Below, piece by piece: positions 43,187 through 50,923 of a stretch of 64,000 bases of DNA. The notes below the pieces were generated by a model. That model had not been told where the DNA came from. It saw nothing but the letters and a program-made list of their open reading frames with translations, and searched no databases. Source of the DNA: Prevotella sp. (GTDB lineage: Bacteria; Bacteroidota; Bacteroidia; Bacteroidales; Bacteroidaceae); contig JAFTQG010000018.1 of NCBI GenBank assembly GCA_017462915.1, forward strand, positions 1-64,000, written 5' to 3'. Within the stretch, counting starts at the first letter, position 1; every line of letters starts with the position of its first letter. The translations under genes were made by a program, and so were the position numbers.

Positions 43187-44641
43187 TCATTTCCTCAGTC
43201 TTGCCACAGGGATGCCGAGCTGTTCGCGGTATTTGGCTATCGTGCGGCGTGCTATAGGGAAGCCCTTCTCCTTCATTATTGCCACGAGTTTCTCGTCAGA
43301 GAGCGGGTTTTTCTTGTCTTCATGCTCGATGACCTCCTTCAGGGCGGTCTTTATGACCTTTGTCGCCATGACCTCGCCCTCCTTTGTCTCGTAGCTTTCG
43401 GAGAAGAAGTGTCTGAGCGGAAAAGTGCCCCAAGGTGTCTGCACGTATTTCTCACGGCTGACGCGTGAGATGGTGGAGATGTCGAGCCCTGTGCGCTCCG
43501 CCACGTTTTTCAGCACCATGGGCCTTATGTCGTTCTCGTCTCCGCTGAGGAAATAAGGCCGTTGCAGCCTTATGATGGCATCCATGGCAGTCACGAGGGT
43601 GTTGTTGCGCTGTCTCAGAGCCTCTATGTAGCGCCGTGCGCTTTCCACATTGGCGCGTGTGAAGTCGAAGGCCTCCTTCTCCTTGCGGCTCATTCCCGTG
43701 CCGCTCATCTCGTTCAGAAATTCCTCGTCGTCCTTCACGACATGCAGTTGCGGCACACGGCCGTTGTTCAGTTCGAAGGAGATATTGCCGTCATAGTCCA
43801 CGTGTACGATGAAGTCGGGCGTGATCTGTTGCAGTGAGCGTCCCTGTGTCTCCCCGAAAGGAGCCCCGGGCTTGGGGTTGAGGCGGTGGCGTATCTCCCG
43901 GCGTATGTCTTCCGCCTGCTGTTCAGAGAGGTGCATCTGCCGGCATATCCGTTCCCAGCGGTTGTTGGAGAAGTCGTCGTAACATTCGTTTATGATGCGG
44001 TACATGAGCATCGTCTGCGGCGTTGCCGTCATCCTGCCCACCTGCACGAGGAGACACTCCTTGAGATTTCTTGTGCCTATGCCGGCAGGGTCAAACTCCT
44101 GTAGCTTCAGCAGGACATCCTCGATGTCGTCCGGTTCGACGAAGAGGTTCTCGTATATGGCAAGTTCGTCGGAGATAGTCTGCAGGTCCTTGCGCAGGAG
44201 TCCGTCGTCGTCGAGGGAGCAGATGAGGTATTCCATGATCTGGTGTTCCTCTTCGGTGAGCTCCTCGAGGTTCATCTGTTCGTTGAGGGTGTCTATGAAC
44301 GACACGGTATTCCCGTCCTCGACAGTCCTTTCCTCGCCGCCTCCCTGCACAGGCAGTCGGTCGTCCTTGCCCATGAGGTCGAGGGCGTCGTTGAGGGCGT
44401 CCTCCCTCCTCTCCTCCTCGTCGCTTTTCAGGGCTCTGTCGGTCTCTGGCTCTGCGGTTGCGGAGTCGTCGTAGTCGGGTTCGAGAGAGGGGTTGGTGTC
44501 CAGTTCGCGCAGCACATTATCCTCCAGTTGGGCGAGAGGCATCTCCAGCATCTTCACCACGAGTATCTGCTGTTCGGACAGATGCTGTTGCTGAAGCTGC
44601 CGCTGCTCTTGTCTCTGTATGGCGGAAAGGCTTTGTTTCAT
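43187..44641 (-). CDS. rpoN: RNA polymerase sigma-54 factor
   Basis: 484 residues from ATG 44641. Region I glutamine-rich (MKQSLSAIQRQEQRQLQQQHLSEQQILVVKMLEMPLAQLEDNV), acidic region II, core-binding and DNA-binding domain with RPMVLKNVAERTGLDISTISRVSREKYVQTPWG, and the C-terminal RpoN box ARRTIAKYREQLGIP. It directs transcription from -24/-12 promoters with enhancer-binding activators. The longer frame reads through the upstream repeat and is not used. Confidence 0.95.
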   Translation of the reverse strand: MKQSLSAIQRQEQRQLQQQHLSEQQILVVKMLEMPLAQLEDNVLRELDTNPSLEPDYDDSATAEPETDRALKSDEEERREDALNDALDLMGKDDRLPVQGGGEERTVEDGNTVSFIDTLNEQMNLEELTEEEHQIMEYLICSLDDDGLLRKDLQTISDELAIYENLFVEPDDIEDVLLKLQEFDPAGIGTRNLKECLLVQVGRMTATPQTMLMYRIINECYDDFSNNRWERICRQMHLSEQQAEDIRREIRHRLNPKPGAPFGETQGRSLQQITPDFIVHVDYDGNISFELNNGRVPQLHVVKDDEEFLNEMSGTGMSRKEKEAFDFTRANVESARRYIEALRQRNNTLVTAMDAIIRLQRPYFLSGDENDIRPMVLKNVAERTGLDISTISRVSREKYVQTPWGTFPLRHFFSESYETKEGEVMATKVIKTALKEVIEHEDKKNPLSDEKLVAIMKEKGFPIARRTIAKYREQLGIPVARLRK

Positions 44642-44757
44642 TGTTGTATGGGGTTGTGCGGATATTATACGGTTGTGCGGTTGATAGCCGGAATAGCCGA
44701 TATAGCCGGAATAGGAAGGACTGATGTCCGTATAACCGTATAACCGTATAAACCGTA
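44642..44757. repeat. Composite intergenic element
   Basis: G/T arm 44643-44682 (GGTTGTGCGG units), core 44683-44717 (ATAGCCGGA x4), C/A arm 44733-44757 (CCGTATAA 8-nt units), complementary to the G/T arm. Confidence 0.85.
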
Positions 44758-44766
44758 ACTCAGTCA

Positions 44767-45423
44767 TTATTTCCAATATACCTCCAACTGTCGTGCGAGA
44801 TTGGAGAGAATCGTCGGGTCGTCATTTGCGTATCTGTACCATATCTTCCTGCACGGCTCGAGCATAGGGTCACTGGACATGTCGGTGCTGTTGACGAACG
44901 GGTCGCAGTGGAGGTACAGCTGCAGGACGTAGACGATGTCCTTCGCGCTCACGTCTATGAGGCGCGCCGTCTCTTTCACGTCGGGTGTCTCGGGCGTCAT
45001 TGTCGCAGGGATGAGGCGGAAGTACAGGTCGAGTATCATTATGAGCATCACCGGTGTGAACAGCGGACGCCCTGTCATCTGTGCCGTGGGGGCGTTGACG
45101 GGGCGGAAGTCGAGCTCGAATGTCTCGTTGACATCGACATCGTCATAGAATTCGCTGGCGTTTCCCATGCCGCTGAGAGCCCTTAGCTTACTGCATGTCT
45201 GTGCAAGTCTCTTGGGGCTTCTCCCTATGGTGTCCATGAGGTGGCTCAGCGATGGTGTCAGCTGTTGGCGGAGCAGGAACATCTTCTGGTAGATGACCTG
45301 CGGCGGTATGTGCAGCTCAAGGGCAAGCCTCACGCTGTCGCGCGAGTACATGGGCTTGATGCCTGCCGGCTTCTTCTGATACAGTTGTATCACGAGGGGC
45401 CAAAGTTCGTCTGTCCAAGGCAT
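44767..45423 (-). CDS. Conserved-looking unknown protein next to rpoN
   Basis: 218 residues, cytoplasmic, not recognised. The N-terminal part (WTDELWPLVIQLYQKKPAGIKPMYSRDSVRLALELHIPPQVIYQKMFLLRQ) resembles a helix-turn-helix/Myb-like fold, and a second helical block follows (LIDVSAKDIVYVLQLYLHCDPF). It lies directly upstream of rpoN in transcription order, separated by one repeat element. A transcription-related role is only a context guess. Confidence 0.7.
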   Translation of the reverse strand: MPWTDELWPLVIQLYQKKPAGIKPMYSRDSVRLALELHIPPQVIYQKMFLLRQQLTPSLSHLMDTIGRSPKRLAQTCSKLRALSGMGNASEFYDDVDVNETFELDFRPVNAPTAQMTGRPLFTPVMLIMILDLYFRLIPATMTPETPDVKETARLIDVSAKDIVYVLQLYLHCDPFVNSTDMSSDPMLEPCRKIWYRYANDDPTILSNLARQLEVYWK

Positions 45424-45592
45424 GGGGATGGGTGGTTTTTTGGTGATTTTGTTGTTTAGTTGTTTAGTCGTTTGGTTATTTGTTTATGGTTGTGGGTTCG
45501 GGTTGCGATAGCCTGAATAGCCGATACAGTAGTAATAGGTGAAAACTATCAACTAAACCACTAAACGACTACACAGCCAAACCACTAAATCC
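45424..45592. repeat. Composite intergenic element, C/A arm inside sufE
   Basis: G/T arm 45430-45505, core 45506-45540, C/A arm 45548-45592. Read on the minus strand the far arm encodes the last six residues and the stop of sufE (FSGLAV, TAG). Confidence 0.85.
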
Positions 45593-45991
45593 GAGGGCAT
45601 ACATCCTTATTTTCCTCACCATGGCGAGGAGGCCGTTGGAGCGTGTCGGCGAGAGATGGTCTTTCAGTCCTATGCGGTCTATGAAGTAGAGGTCTGTGTC
45701 GAGTATCTCCTGCGGTGTATGGTCGTTGAGGACGCGTATGAGGAGGGCGATGATGCCCTTTACGATGAGGGCGTCGCTCTCTGCCTGCAGATGCAGCTTC
45801 CCGTCACGGAGGTCTGCCTGCAGCCATACGCGGCTCTGGCATCCGTCTATGAGGTTGTCGTCGGTCTTGTATCTGTCGTCGAGAGGTTCCTGCTCGTTGC
45901 CGAGGTCTATGAGCAGCTGGTACTTGTCCATCCAGTCGTCAAAGTCCTGGAATTCCTCTATCACTTCGTCTTGTATCTCGTTTATTGTCAT
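45569..45991 (-). CDS. sufE: SufE-family cysteine desulphurase activator
   Basis: 140 residues. FQDFDDWMDKYQLLIDLGNEQEPLDDRYKTDDNLIDGCQSRVWLQADL contains the sulphur-accepting cysteine of SufE (IDGCQS). ADSDALIVKGIIALLI follows as in the family. It accepts sulphur from SufS for Fe-S cluster assembly; sufS is not in the window. The last residues FSGLAV come from an intergenic repeat unit. Confidence 0.9.
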   Translation of the reverse strand: MTINEIQDEVIEEFQDFDDWMDKYQLLIDLGNEQEPLDDRYKTDDNLIDGCQSRVWLQADLRDGKLHLQAESDALIVKGIIALLIRVLNDHTPQEILDTDLYFIDRIGLKDHLSPTRSNGLLAMVRKIRMYALGFSGLAV

Positions 45992-46078
45992 TTGGTTGTC
46001 TGGTGGTTTAGTGATTTTGTTGTTTGGTTGTTGGTTTTTGTTTTATAGCCGGAATAGCCGATATAGCCGGAATAGGAT
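45992..46078. repeat. Composite intergenic element, no C/A arm
   Basis: G/T arm 45992-46043 (GGTTTAGT, GTTTGGTT units) and core 46044-46076 (ATAGCCGGA, ATAGCCGAT units). Confidence 0.8.
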
Positions 46079-46106
46079 AACGGCTGCTGATTATCAATGC
46101 TTTACA

Positions 46107-46185
46107 GAGGTGACCTTTTGCTTGGCGGAAGGTGACCTTTTGTCAGGTGAACAGTGACCTTTTATCCTGCTGACCATGACACTTG
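46107..46185. repeat. 22-nt-period GGTGACC array D
   Basis: Cores at 46109, 46131, 46153 and 46175 (GGTGACC, GGTGACC, AGTGACC, CATGACA), exactly 22 nt apart. The first three are each followed by TTTT. It lies between two composite elements. Confidence 0.8.
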
Positions 46186-46296
46186 GGTTGGTTGTTTGGT
46201 TGTTTAGTGGTTTAGTGGTTTTGTTGTTTGGTTAATAGCTGAAATAGAGACTAACAACCAAATAACTAAACGACCAAACCACTAAACCACTAAATC
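46186..46296. repeat. Composite intergenic element, minimal core
   Basis: G/T arm 46186-46232, a reduced core TAATAGCTGAAATAG (46233-46247) and C/A arm 46254-46296. The far arm supplies the stop TAG of the U32 gene (ATTTAGTGG). Confidence 0.8.
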
Positions 46297-47561
46297 CCTT
46301 TCCTCAGCACGAACAGCTTGTCGTTCGGGCGCACTTTCTCAGGCACGGGGATGCTCACGCGCTGGCCTTTCCGCGCTTTCTTGACGGGCTTGAGGTCGTA
46401 TCTTATCTCGCTGCACTCGAAGCGCAGGGCACCTGTCGTAGGTCCTGTCACGAGGAGGGTGTCGCCCACCTCTATCTCCTGCGCCTCCACCTGGAACTCC
46501 GCCACGCCTATCTTGGAGAAGTGCTTGATGGTCTTCGCGCTGTATATCTTGCGCTCCGTGGCCTTGGAACCGTACGAGTCGTTCCATTCCCCGAGAGTCT
46601 GTCCCTGGTAGTATCCGTCCCAGAAGCCTCTGTTGAAGACCCGTGAGAGGCGTTCGTCCCATTCGTCTTTCCGCTCTTCGGTGAACATCCGCGGGCTGTC
46701 CGTGTCTGCGCGGTCGTGTAGCACGGCATTGATGGCCTCGTCGTAGCAGCGCACGACATTGTCCACATATTCCGGTCCGCGCGCCCTTCCCTCTATCTTG
46801 AACACCCTTACTCCGGCGTCCATCATGCGGTCTATGAAGCGTATGGTCTTGAGGTCCTTGGGCGACATGATGTATTTGTTGTCAATCTCCAGTTCGGTGC
46901 CCGTCTCGATGTCCGTCACGCGGTATCCCCGGCGGCATATCTGGACACACTCGCCGCGGTTGGCGGAGCGGTTGGCGTTCTGCAGGGATAGGTAGCATTT
47001 GCCCGATATAGCCATGCACAGCGCGCCGTGGCAGAACATCTCTATGCGCAGCAGCTTGCCCGACGGTCCGCAGACGTTCTCCTCCACTATGCGGCGGTGA
47101 ATCTCCGCCACCTGCTCCATGTTCAGCTCACGTGCCAGGACGACGACGTCGGCAAACTGTGCGTAGAAGCGTGCCGCCTCGATGTTGGAGATGTTGAGCT
47201 GTGTGGAGAGATGCACCTCCTGTCCTATGGAGCGCGCGTATGTCATCACCGCCACGTCGCTGGCTATGACGGCAGAGATGCGGGCCTCCTTTGCCGCGTC
47301 CACGATACGGTGCATGGTCTCTATGTCCTCGCCGTAGATGACGGTGTTGACGGTGAGGTACGACTTCAGCCCGTGCTCATGGCATGTGGCGGCTATCTCG
47401 CGCAGGTCGTCTATGGAGAAGGCCGATGCGGAGTGTGCGCGCATGTTCAGCTGTCCTATGCCGAAGTACACCGACTGTGCTCCGGCGTTGATGGCTGCCG
47501 CGAGTGACTCTCGCGAGCCTACGGGAGCCATTATCTCGTATTCCTGTCTGTTTGCGTTCAT
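46290..47561 (-). CDS. U32-family protease-like protein (TrhP/YegQ type)
   Basis: 423 residues. YEIMAPVGSRESLAAAINAGAQSVYFGI at the start and the family signature EMFCHGALCMAISGKCYLSLQNANRSANRGECVQICRRGY near residue 170. Relatives (TrhP) take part in hydroxylation of uridine 34 in tRNA; others were called collagenases. Length fits the short form. The -7 box lies only 4 nt before the start codon, so the mRNA may be nearly leaderless. Confidence 0.85.
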   Translation of the reverse strand: MNANRQEYEIMAPVGSRESLAAAINAGAQSVYFGIGQLNMRAHSASAFSIDDLREIAATCHEHGLKSYLTVNTVIYGEDIETMHRIVDAAKEARISAVIASDVAVMTYARSIGQEVHLSTQLNISNIEAARFYAQFADVVVLARELNMEQVAEIHRRIVEENVCGPSGKLLRIEMFCHGALCMAISGKCYLSLQNANRSANRGECVQICRRGYRVTDIETGTELEIDNKYIMSPKDLKTIRFIDRMMDAGVRVFKIEGRARGPEYVDNVVRCYDEAINAVLHDRADTDSPRMFTEERKDEWDERLSRVFNRGFWDGYYQGQTLGEWNDSYGSKATERKIYSAKTIKHFSKIGVAEFQVEAQEIEVGDTLLVTGPTTGALRFECSEIRYDLKPVKKARKGQRVSIPVPEKVRPNDKLFVLRKGI

Positions 47562-47565
47562 AGTG

Positions 47566-47573
47566 CAAAGATA
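47566..47573 (-). promoter_or_regulatory. -7 box directly before the U32 start codon
   Basis: TATCTTTG on the minus strand ends 4 nt before the ATG at 47561. With the usual spacing, transcription would begin at or next to the start codon. The -33 position has TTTC in place of TTTG. Confidence 0.5.
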
Positions 47574-47734
47574 ATATTTTTAATCGGAAATGGAAAAGAA
47601 TAGTTCTTAAAAAATCCATTACGGCGTGATTTTTTGCCGAGGGCGGATAATCTCCCGGCAAATGCCTTCTGTTTCGGTGTGGCAATACCCTTCGCAGGCC
47701 TTGATGTCAGATACTTTACCGCCACTTACTTATA

Positions 47735-48622
47735 TCAGTATTTTATCTTGAAATAGTCCAGAAGGGACTTGTAATGGTCTTGCGCCGTCAGGCAGGTGTC
47801 TGTAAGATACTCAGGTATTCTCGTCCATTCGCGCAAGCCTCTGTAGTAGAACATCTTCAGTTCGTCGGTGATGATGAACGGTACAATGCCGTGACATAGG
47901 CATTCCTTGAACATTACAAGACGTCCTACGCGCCCGTTGCCGTCCTGAAACGGATGGATGGTCTCAAACCGGTGGTGGAAATCCAGTATGTCTTCAAAGG
48001 AAACGGAAGTCTTGTCGCGGTACTCCTTCAGCAGTGTACGGACGGCAGCTCCTGTCTTTTCGGGAGGGACGGTCTCTATTCCTCCCACCTCATTGGGCAA
48101 GCGCTTGTAGTCTCCTACCGCGAACCATGATATGGAAGCATCAGTAGTGCCGGATTTCAGCATTCCGTGCAGTTGCTTTATCATGCTTTCAGTAAGCGGT
48201 TCGGCAGCATGTCCTATGATGAAGTCGATGCAGCGGAAATGGTTGGCGGTCTCTATGATGTCGTCCACTTTCACCGCCTCGTCCGTTATGCCTATTGTAT
48301 TTGTCTCGAAGATATATCTTGTCTGCTCTTTTGTCAGACGGCTGCCTTCGATATGGTTAGAGCTGTATGTGAGGTCGATTTGCGTGCGGTGGTATATCCC
48401 GCCTTTCATCTTCGCTTCCTTCTGCTCCCTCAGAGCCCTCAGTAGCGGGGAAATCCTTTGTCTGGCATTGGCTCTGGCAGGCAAGACCGCATCGGAAGGT
48501 ATGCTCCATGTCTTTCCCACAAGTTGTGCACCGGGGATTTTCCCTTGGACACAATAGTTGCGCACGGTACGTTCTGCTATACCATGCCCTTTTGCATATT
48601 CTTTTACTGAGACGAAATCCAT
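47735..48622 (-). CDS. Fic family protein with N-terminal HTH
   Basis: 295 residues from ATG 48622. An N-terminal winged/MerR-like helix-turn-helix (FVSVKEYAKGHGIAERTVRNYCVQGKIPGAQLVGKTWSIP) is followed by the Fic domain. IDLTYSSNHIEGSRLT carries the inhibitory helix motif S-x3-E-G, and IHPFQDGNGRVGRLVMFKECL the complete HPFxDGNGR active site near residue 215, so it is an AMP-transferase kept in check in cis. A 14-bp inverted repeat around its promoter fits self-repression through the HTH. Confidence 0.9.
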   Translation of the reverse strand: MDFVSVKEYAKGHGIAERTVRNYCVQGKIPGAQLVGKTWSIPSDAVLPARANARQRISPLLRALREQKEAKMKGGIYHRTQIDLTYSSNHIEGSRLTKEQTRYIFETNTIGITDEAVKVDDIIETANHFRCIDFIIGHAAEPLTESMIKQLHGMLKSGTTDASISWFAVGDYKRLPNEVGGIETVPPEKTGAAVRTLLKEYRDKTSVSFEDILDFHHRFETIHPFQDGNGRVGRLVMFKECLCHGIVPFIITDELKMFYYRGLREWTRIPEYLTDTCLTAQDHYKSLLDYFKIKY

Positions 48623-48625
48623 ATC

Positions 48626-48690
48626 TATCGGCAAGAAAAATTGAAATTTTCTGCAAAGATAGTCATTTTCTTGCCGATAACGGCAAGAAA
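48626..48690 (-). promoter_or_regulatory. Operator and promoter of the Fic gene
   Basis: TATCGGCAAGAAAA (48626-48639) and TTTTCTTGCCGATA (48666-48679) are perfect inverted copies. A third half-site CGGCAAGAAA follows at 48681-48690. The -7 box TATCTTTG (minus strand, 48654-48661) lies between the two inverted copies, so a bound repressor would cover the promoter. Confidence 0.7.
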
Positions 48691-48851
48691 CGACGGTTAT
48701 TTTTCCTTATTAATATAAAAATCATACTGAAACATGACTGTGACACAAGGTTGTGTCACACAACTTTGTGTGATAGCTAATTAACTGTTTATGTGCGCTT
48801 TGTAATGGATGGCTTGCCGTTTTTTTATAGGTAAAAAACATGCAGAGAGTA

Positions 48852-48949
48852 TGGTCGTGGGTTGATAGCCGGAATAGCCGATATAGCCTCTATAGCTTCT
48901 ATATCGGCTATTCCGGCTATCTCCATAAAACCTAAAACCCACAACCATG
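48852..48949. repeat. Composite element, most perfect palindrome
   Basis: Inner arms 48864-48886 and 48899-48921 are perfect 23-bp inverted copies of the 9-nt core around a 12-nt loop. Outer arms ATGGTCGTGGGTT (48851-48863) and AACCCACAACCAT (48936-48948) pair with one mismatch across a 14-nt spacer. Total stem is about 36 bp. Confidence 0.85.
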
Positions 48950-49023
48950 CAGCGTCCTGCCGATTCTTCAGCATGAAAAGCAGAAAATATCTCCCGATAA
49001 TCAAGATAATTGAAAAAAATATA

Positions 49024-49169
49024 CTACCTTTGTACCCGTCATCAGTTGGCTTGCAGGCTTGAAGCCGTCCACCTCAAGCATGATGACAGGAGACACTTTT
49101 ATGTATCCGCGGCGGTAAAGCCGCAAAGTCAGAGTAGGGGCGACTGTGATTTCATGACAAAACAGGCTT
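49024..49169 (+). promoter_or_regulatory. -7 box and structured leader of the LytTR gene
   Basis: TACCTTTG (49024-49031) would start RNA near 49038. The leader pairs GTCATCA with TGATGAC (about 49038-49044 and 49080-49086), enclosing GCTTGA/TCAAGC, then has the hairpin GCGGC-GGTAAA-GCCGC (about 49109-49124). No known riboswitch pattern recognised. Confidence 0.45.
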
Positions 49170-49529
49170 ATGGAAAGACGTCTTGTTTTCACCACTGCAA
49201 CGGAGATTGTCCGTATCCCTTCCGAGACAGTAGTATATGTCTCGGCAGACGGCAACTACTCGGTCATCACGATGGCAGACGGCGAGAGCTTTGTCCTTAC
49301 CATGCAACTGGGACATGTGGAGAGGCGTATAGCCGAACTGCTCGACAGCGACGACAACAGATTCATACGCATAGGCAAGAGCTTGATTGTCAACAGCGAC
49401 TTCATAGCCTTCATCAATCCGCAGCGGCAGAAGATGGTACTGTCAGACTGCCGTACATTCCGCCGTGAGCTGACGGCATCGAAGGAGGCGTTGAGGGCAT
49501 TGAAAGAACTTTTGGATAAGGAGGCATGA
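49170..49529 (+). CDS. Stand-alone LytTR DNA-binding protein
   Basis: 119 residues with no receiver domain. Residues about 15-105 match LytTR: VVYVSADGNYSVITMADGESFVLTMQLGHVERRI, then NRFIRIGKSLIVNSDFIAFINPQRQKMVLSDCRTF. It should bind DNA directly. It overlaps the next gene by four bases (ATGA), whose product spans the membrane; the pair may form a regulator and sensor, but this is inference. Confidence 0.8.
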   Translation: MERRLVFTTATEIVRIPSETVVYVSADGNYSVITMADGESFVLTMQLGHVERRIAELLDSDDNRFIRIGKSLIVNSDFIAFINPQRQKMVLSDCRTFRRELTASKEALRALKELLDKEA

Positions 49530-50404
49530 ATATGGGAACATGGCTTTCGGAAATAAACGATGATGAAATCCGCATCATCAAATCGAACAACAATAACGGA
49601 CCGCAGGGCAACGGTGGCAACGGCAACCGGTTGTGGCTGATTATCGCCGTGGCTCTGATTCTTGCGGCGTCTGTTGCCGGCGTTGTCCGCTCTTGGATAG
49701 AGGATTGCGACATGGAGGAGTCTCTCCCCGAGGCGACAGCCCCTCAGAAGCCGGCGGGCAAGGCACAGCCGCAGGTGATGTACGGCGGCAAGGCGTTTGC
49801 CGTCGCCAGAGATACCGTTGCAGGAGATGTGAAGCTGAGCATAATAACGCCGGTCAATGCTGTCCCTACACTGGAGATGGGCAACGGAGTGCTCAGTGAT
49901 ACTACTGTCGTGCTGGCGTCCCAGGCTGCCGATGTCAGAAGTGACAACGGGAAGATTGTCGGAGCGTATATCATCAACGGAGAACTCCTCAGCAAGGGTG
50001 AGGCAAAGGGAGGCTTCTGCGCCATCATCAGAGGTGAGATTACCATAGGCGTCACCACTGCCACTCCGTTGTTCGAGCAGGCTCTTTCTGACGACGGCTG
50101 CTTCTTCCGCCAGTATCCTCTCGTCGCTGGCGGCCAGCTTGTCGAGAACAGGCCCAAGGGGCACTCCATACGTAAGGCCCTCGCCGATATAGGTGGCAAG
50201 ACGAGCATAATAGTAAGTCATGACCGCCTCACATTCAACGAATTCTCGCAGGCTCTCGTCGATATAGGCGTGAACAATGCCGTCTATCTTGTCGGCGGCG
50301 GCTCATACACTATCTACAAGGATGAAGACGGCAACGGGCATCTTTTCAAGCACGACAGAAGCTACCGAGAGGGAAAAAACACCAACTACATAGTATGGAG
50401 GTGA
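49526..50404 (+). CDS. Membrane-anchored NAGPA-domain protein
   Basis: 292 residues. Cytoplasmic N-terminal tail (IKSNNNNGPQGNGGNGNR), one membrane segment at about 35-57 (LWLIIAVALILAASVAGVV), then a periplasmic domain whose last 150 residues match phosphodiester glycosidase (NAGPA/DUF2233) order: GAYIINGELLSKGEAKGGFCAIIRGEITIG, RKALADIGGKTSIIVSHDRLTFNEFSQALVDIGVNNAVYLVGGGSYTIY. The usual LDGGGSS is here LVGGGSY, so catalysis may be altered. Coupled to the LytTR gene. Confidence 0.72.
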   Translation: MNMGTWLSEINDDEIRIIKSNNNNGPQGNGGNGNRLWLIIAVALILAASVAGVVRSWIEDCDMEESLPEATAPQKPAGKAQPQVMYGGKAFAVARDTVAGDVKLSIITPVNAVPTLEMGNGVLSDTTVVLASQAADVRSDNGKIVGAYIINGELLSKGEAKGGFCAIIRGEITIGVTTATPLFEQALSDDGCFFRQYPLVAGGQLVENRPKGHSIRKALADIGGKTSIIVSHDRLTFNEFSQALVDIGVNNAVYLVGGGSYTIYKDEDGNGHLFKHDRSYREGKNTNYIVWR

Positions 50405-50614
50405 CGGCATAATCAAGTAAGTAAAAGAATGTAAGTAAGTCTGCAAAATAAACATTATATTGCGTTTTCGTTTGTCTGTTCCATAATTCCTTATATTTAG
50501 TGTTACAATTTATTAAAGAAAAGCCACGTTTAAGATATTTTTTTATACCTTTGTGGCCGAAATGCTGGTGAAAGGGCGCGGAATGAATACTACTTCAGAC
50601 CGCACCCCAGTGGC

Positions 50615-50707
50615 TTACTTAATTCGCTTAATCATAATCACTTTTCCAAGGTCAATGACAAGCAAAATAAACCACACCGAAATGACTAATTTCTTTTTCA
50701 TCAGCAT
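50615..50707 (-). CDS. Possible 30-residue hydrophobic peptide
   Basis: ATG at 50707, TAA at 50615-50617. The product is basic at both ends and hydrophobic between (KKKLVISVWFILLVIDLGKV, then IKRIK), like small membrane peptides of type I toxin systems. A TATCTTTG box lies about 60 nt upstream. A plus-strand transcript from 50546 would be antisense to it. Evidence is weak: length, hydrophobicity and arrangement only. Confidence 0.3.
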   Translation of the reverse strand: MLMKKKLVISVWFILLVIDLGKVIMIKRIK

Positions 50708-50857
50708 TTCAATTTTAGTTAACGGTTCGTCTTTGCCGTCCTTGTCACTACTTCTGTAATGACAATGCAAAGATAATATAATTATCAGTATGGTATAAAG
50801 CGCAGCTGTTTTCTTACTTGTCGTGATATTTCATACACGGAAACGGGCATTTCATAC

Positions 50858-50895
50858 AGCGTCAGGCATTTTCATAATGTCTGACGCTTTTTTTT
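50858..50895 (+). terminator. Strong intrinsic terminator
   Basis: AGCGTCAG (50858-50865) pairs with CTGACGCT (50881-50888), with inner GCAT/ATGT pairing, followed by eight Ts. It lies 450 nt past the NAGPA gene, so it may end a separate transcript starting at the 50546 promoter. Confidence 0.75.
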
Positions 50896-50923
50896 GCTAA
50901 TTTTGCAGAAAACAAAACATGAC

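Larger units (their letters stand above)
48623..49169. other. Divergent region between Fic and LytTR genes
   Basis: Besides the Fic operator (48626-48690) and the composite element (48852-48949), it has AT-rich DNA without a gene (48700-48850) and the leader of the LytTR gene after a TACCTTTG box (49024-49031). Confidence 0.5.
50405..50923. other. Intergenic region with opposed promoters
   Basis: Holds a TACCTTTG box (50546-50553, plus), a TATCTTTG box (minus, 50768-50775), a possible 30-codon minus-strand ORF (50615-50707), the plus-strand terminator at 50858-50895 and the promoter of the next gene (TAATTTTG, 50898-50905). Confidence 0.5.
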
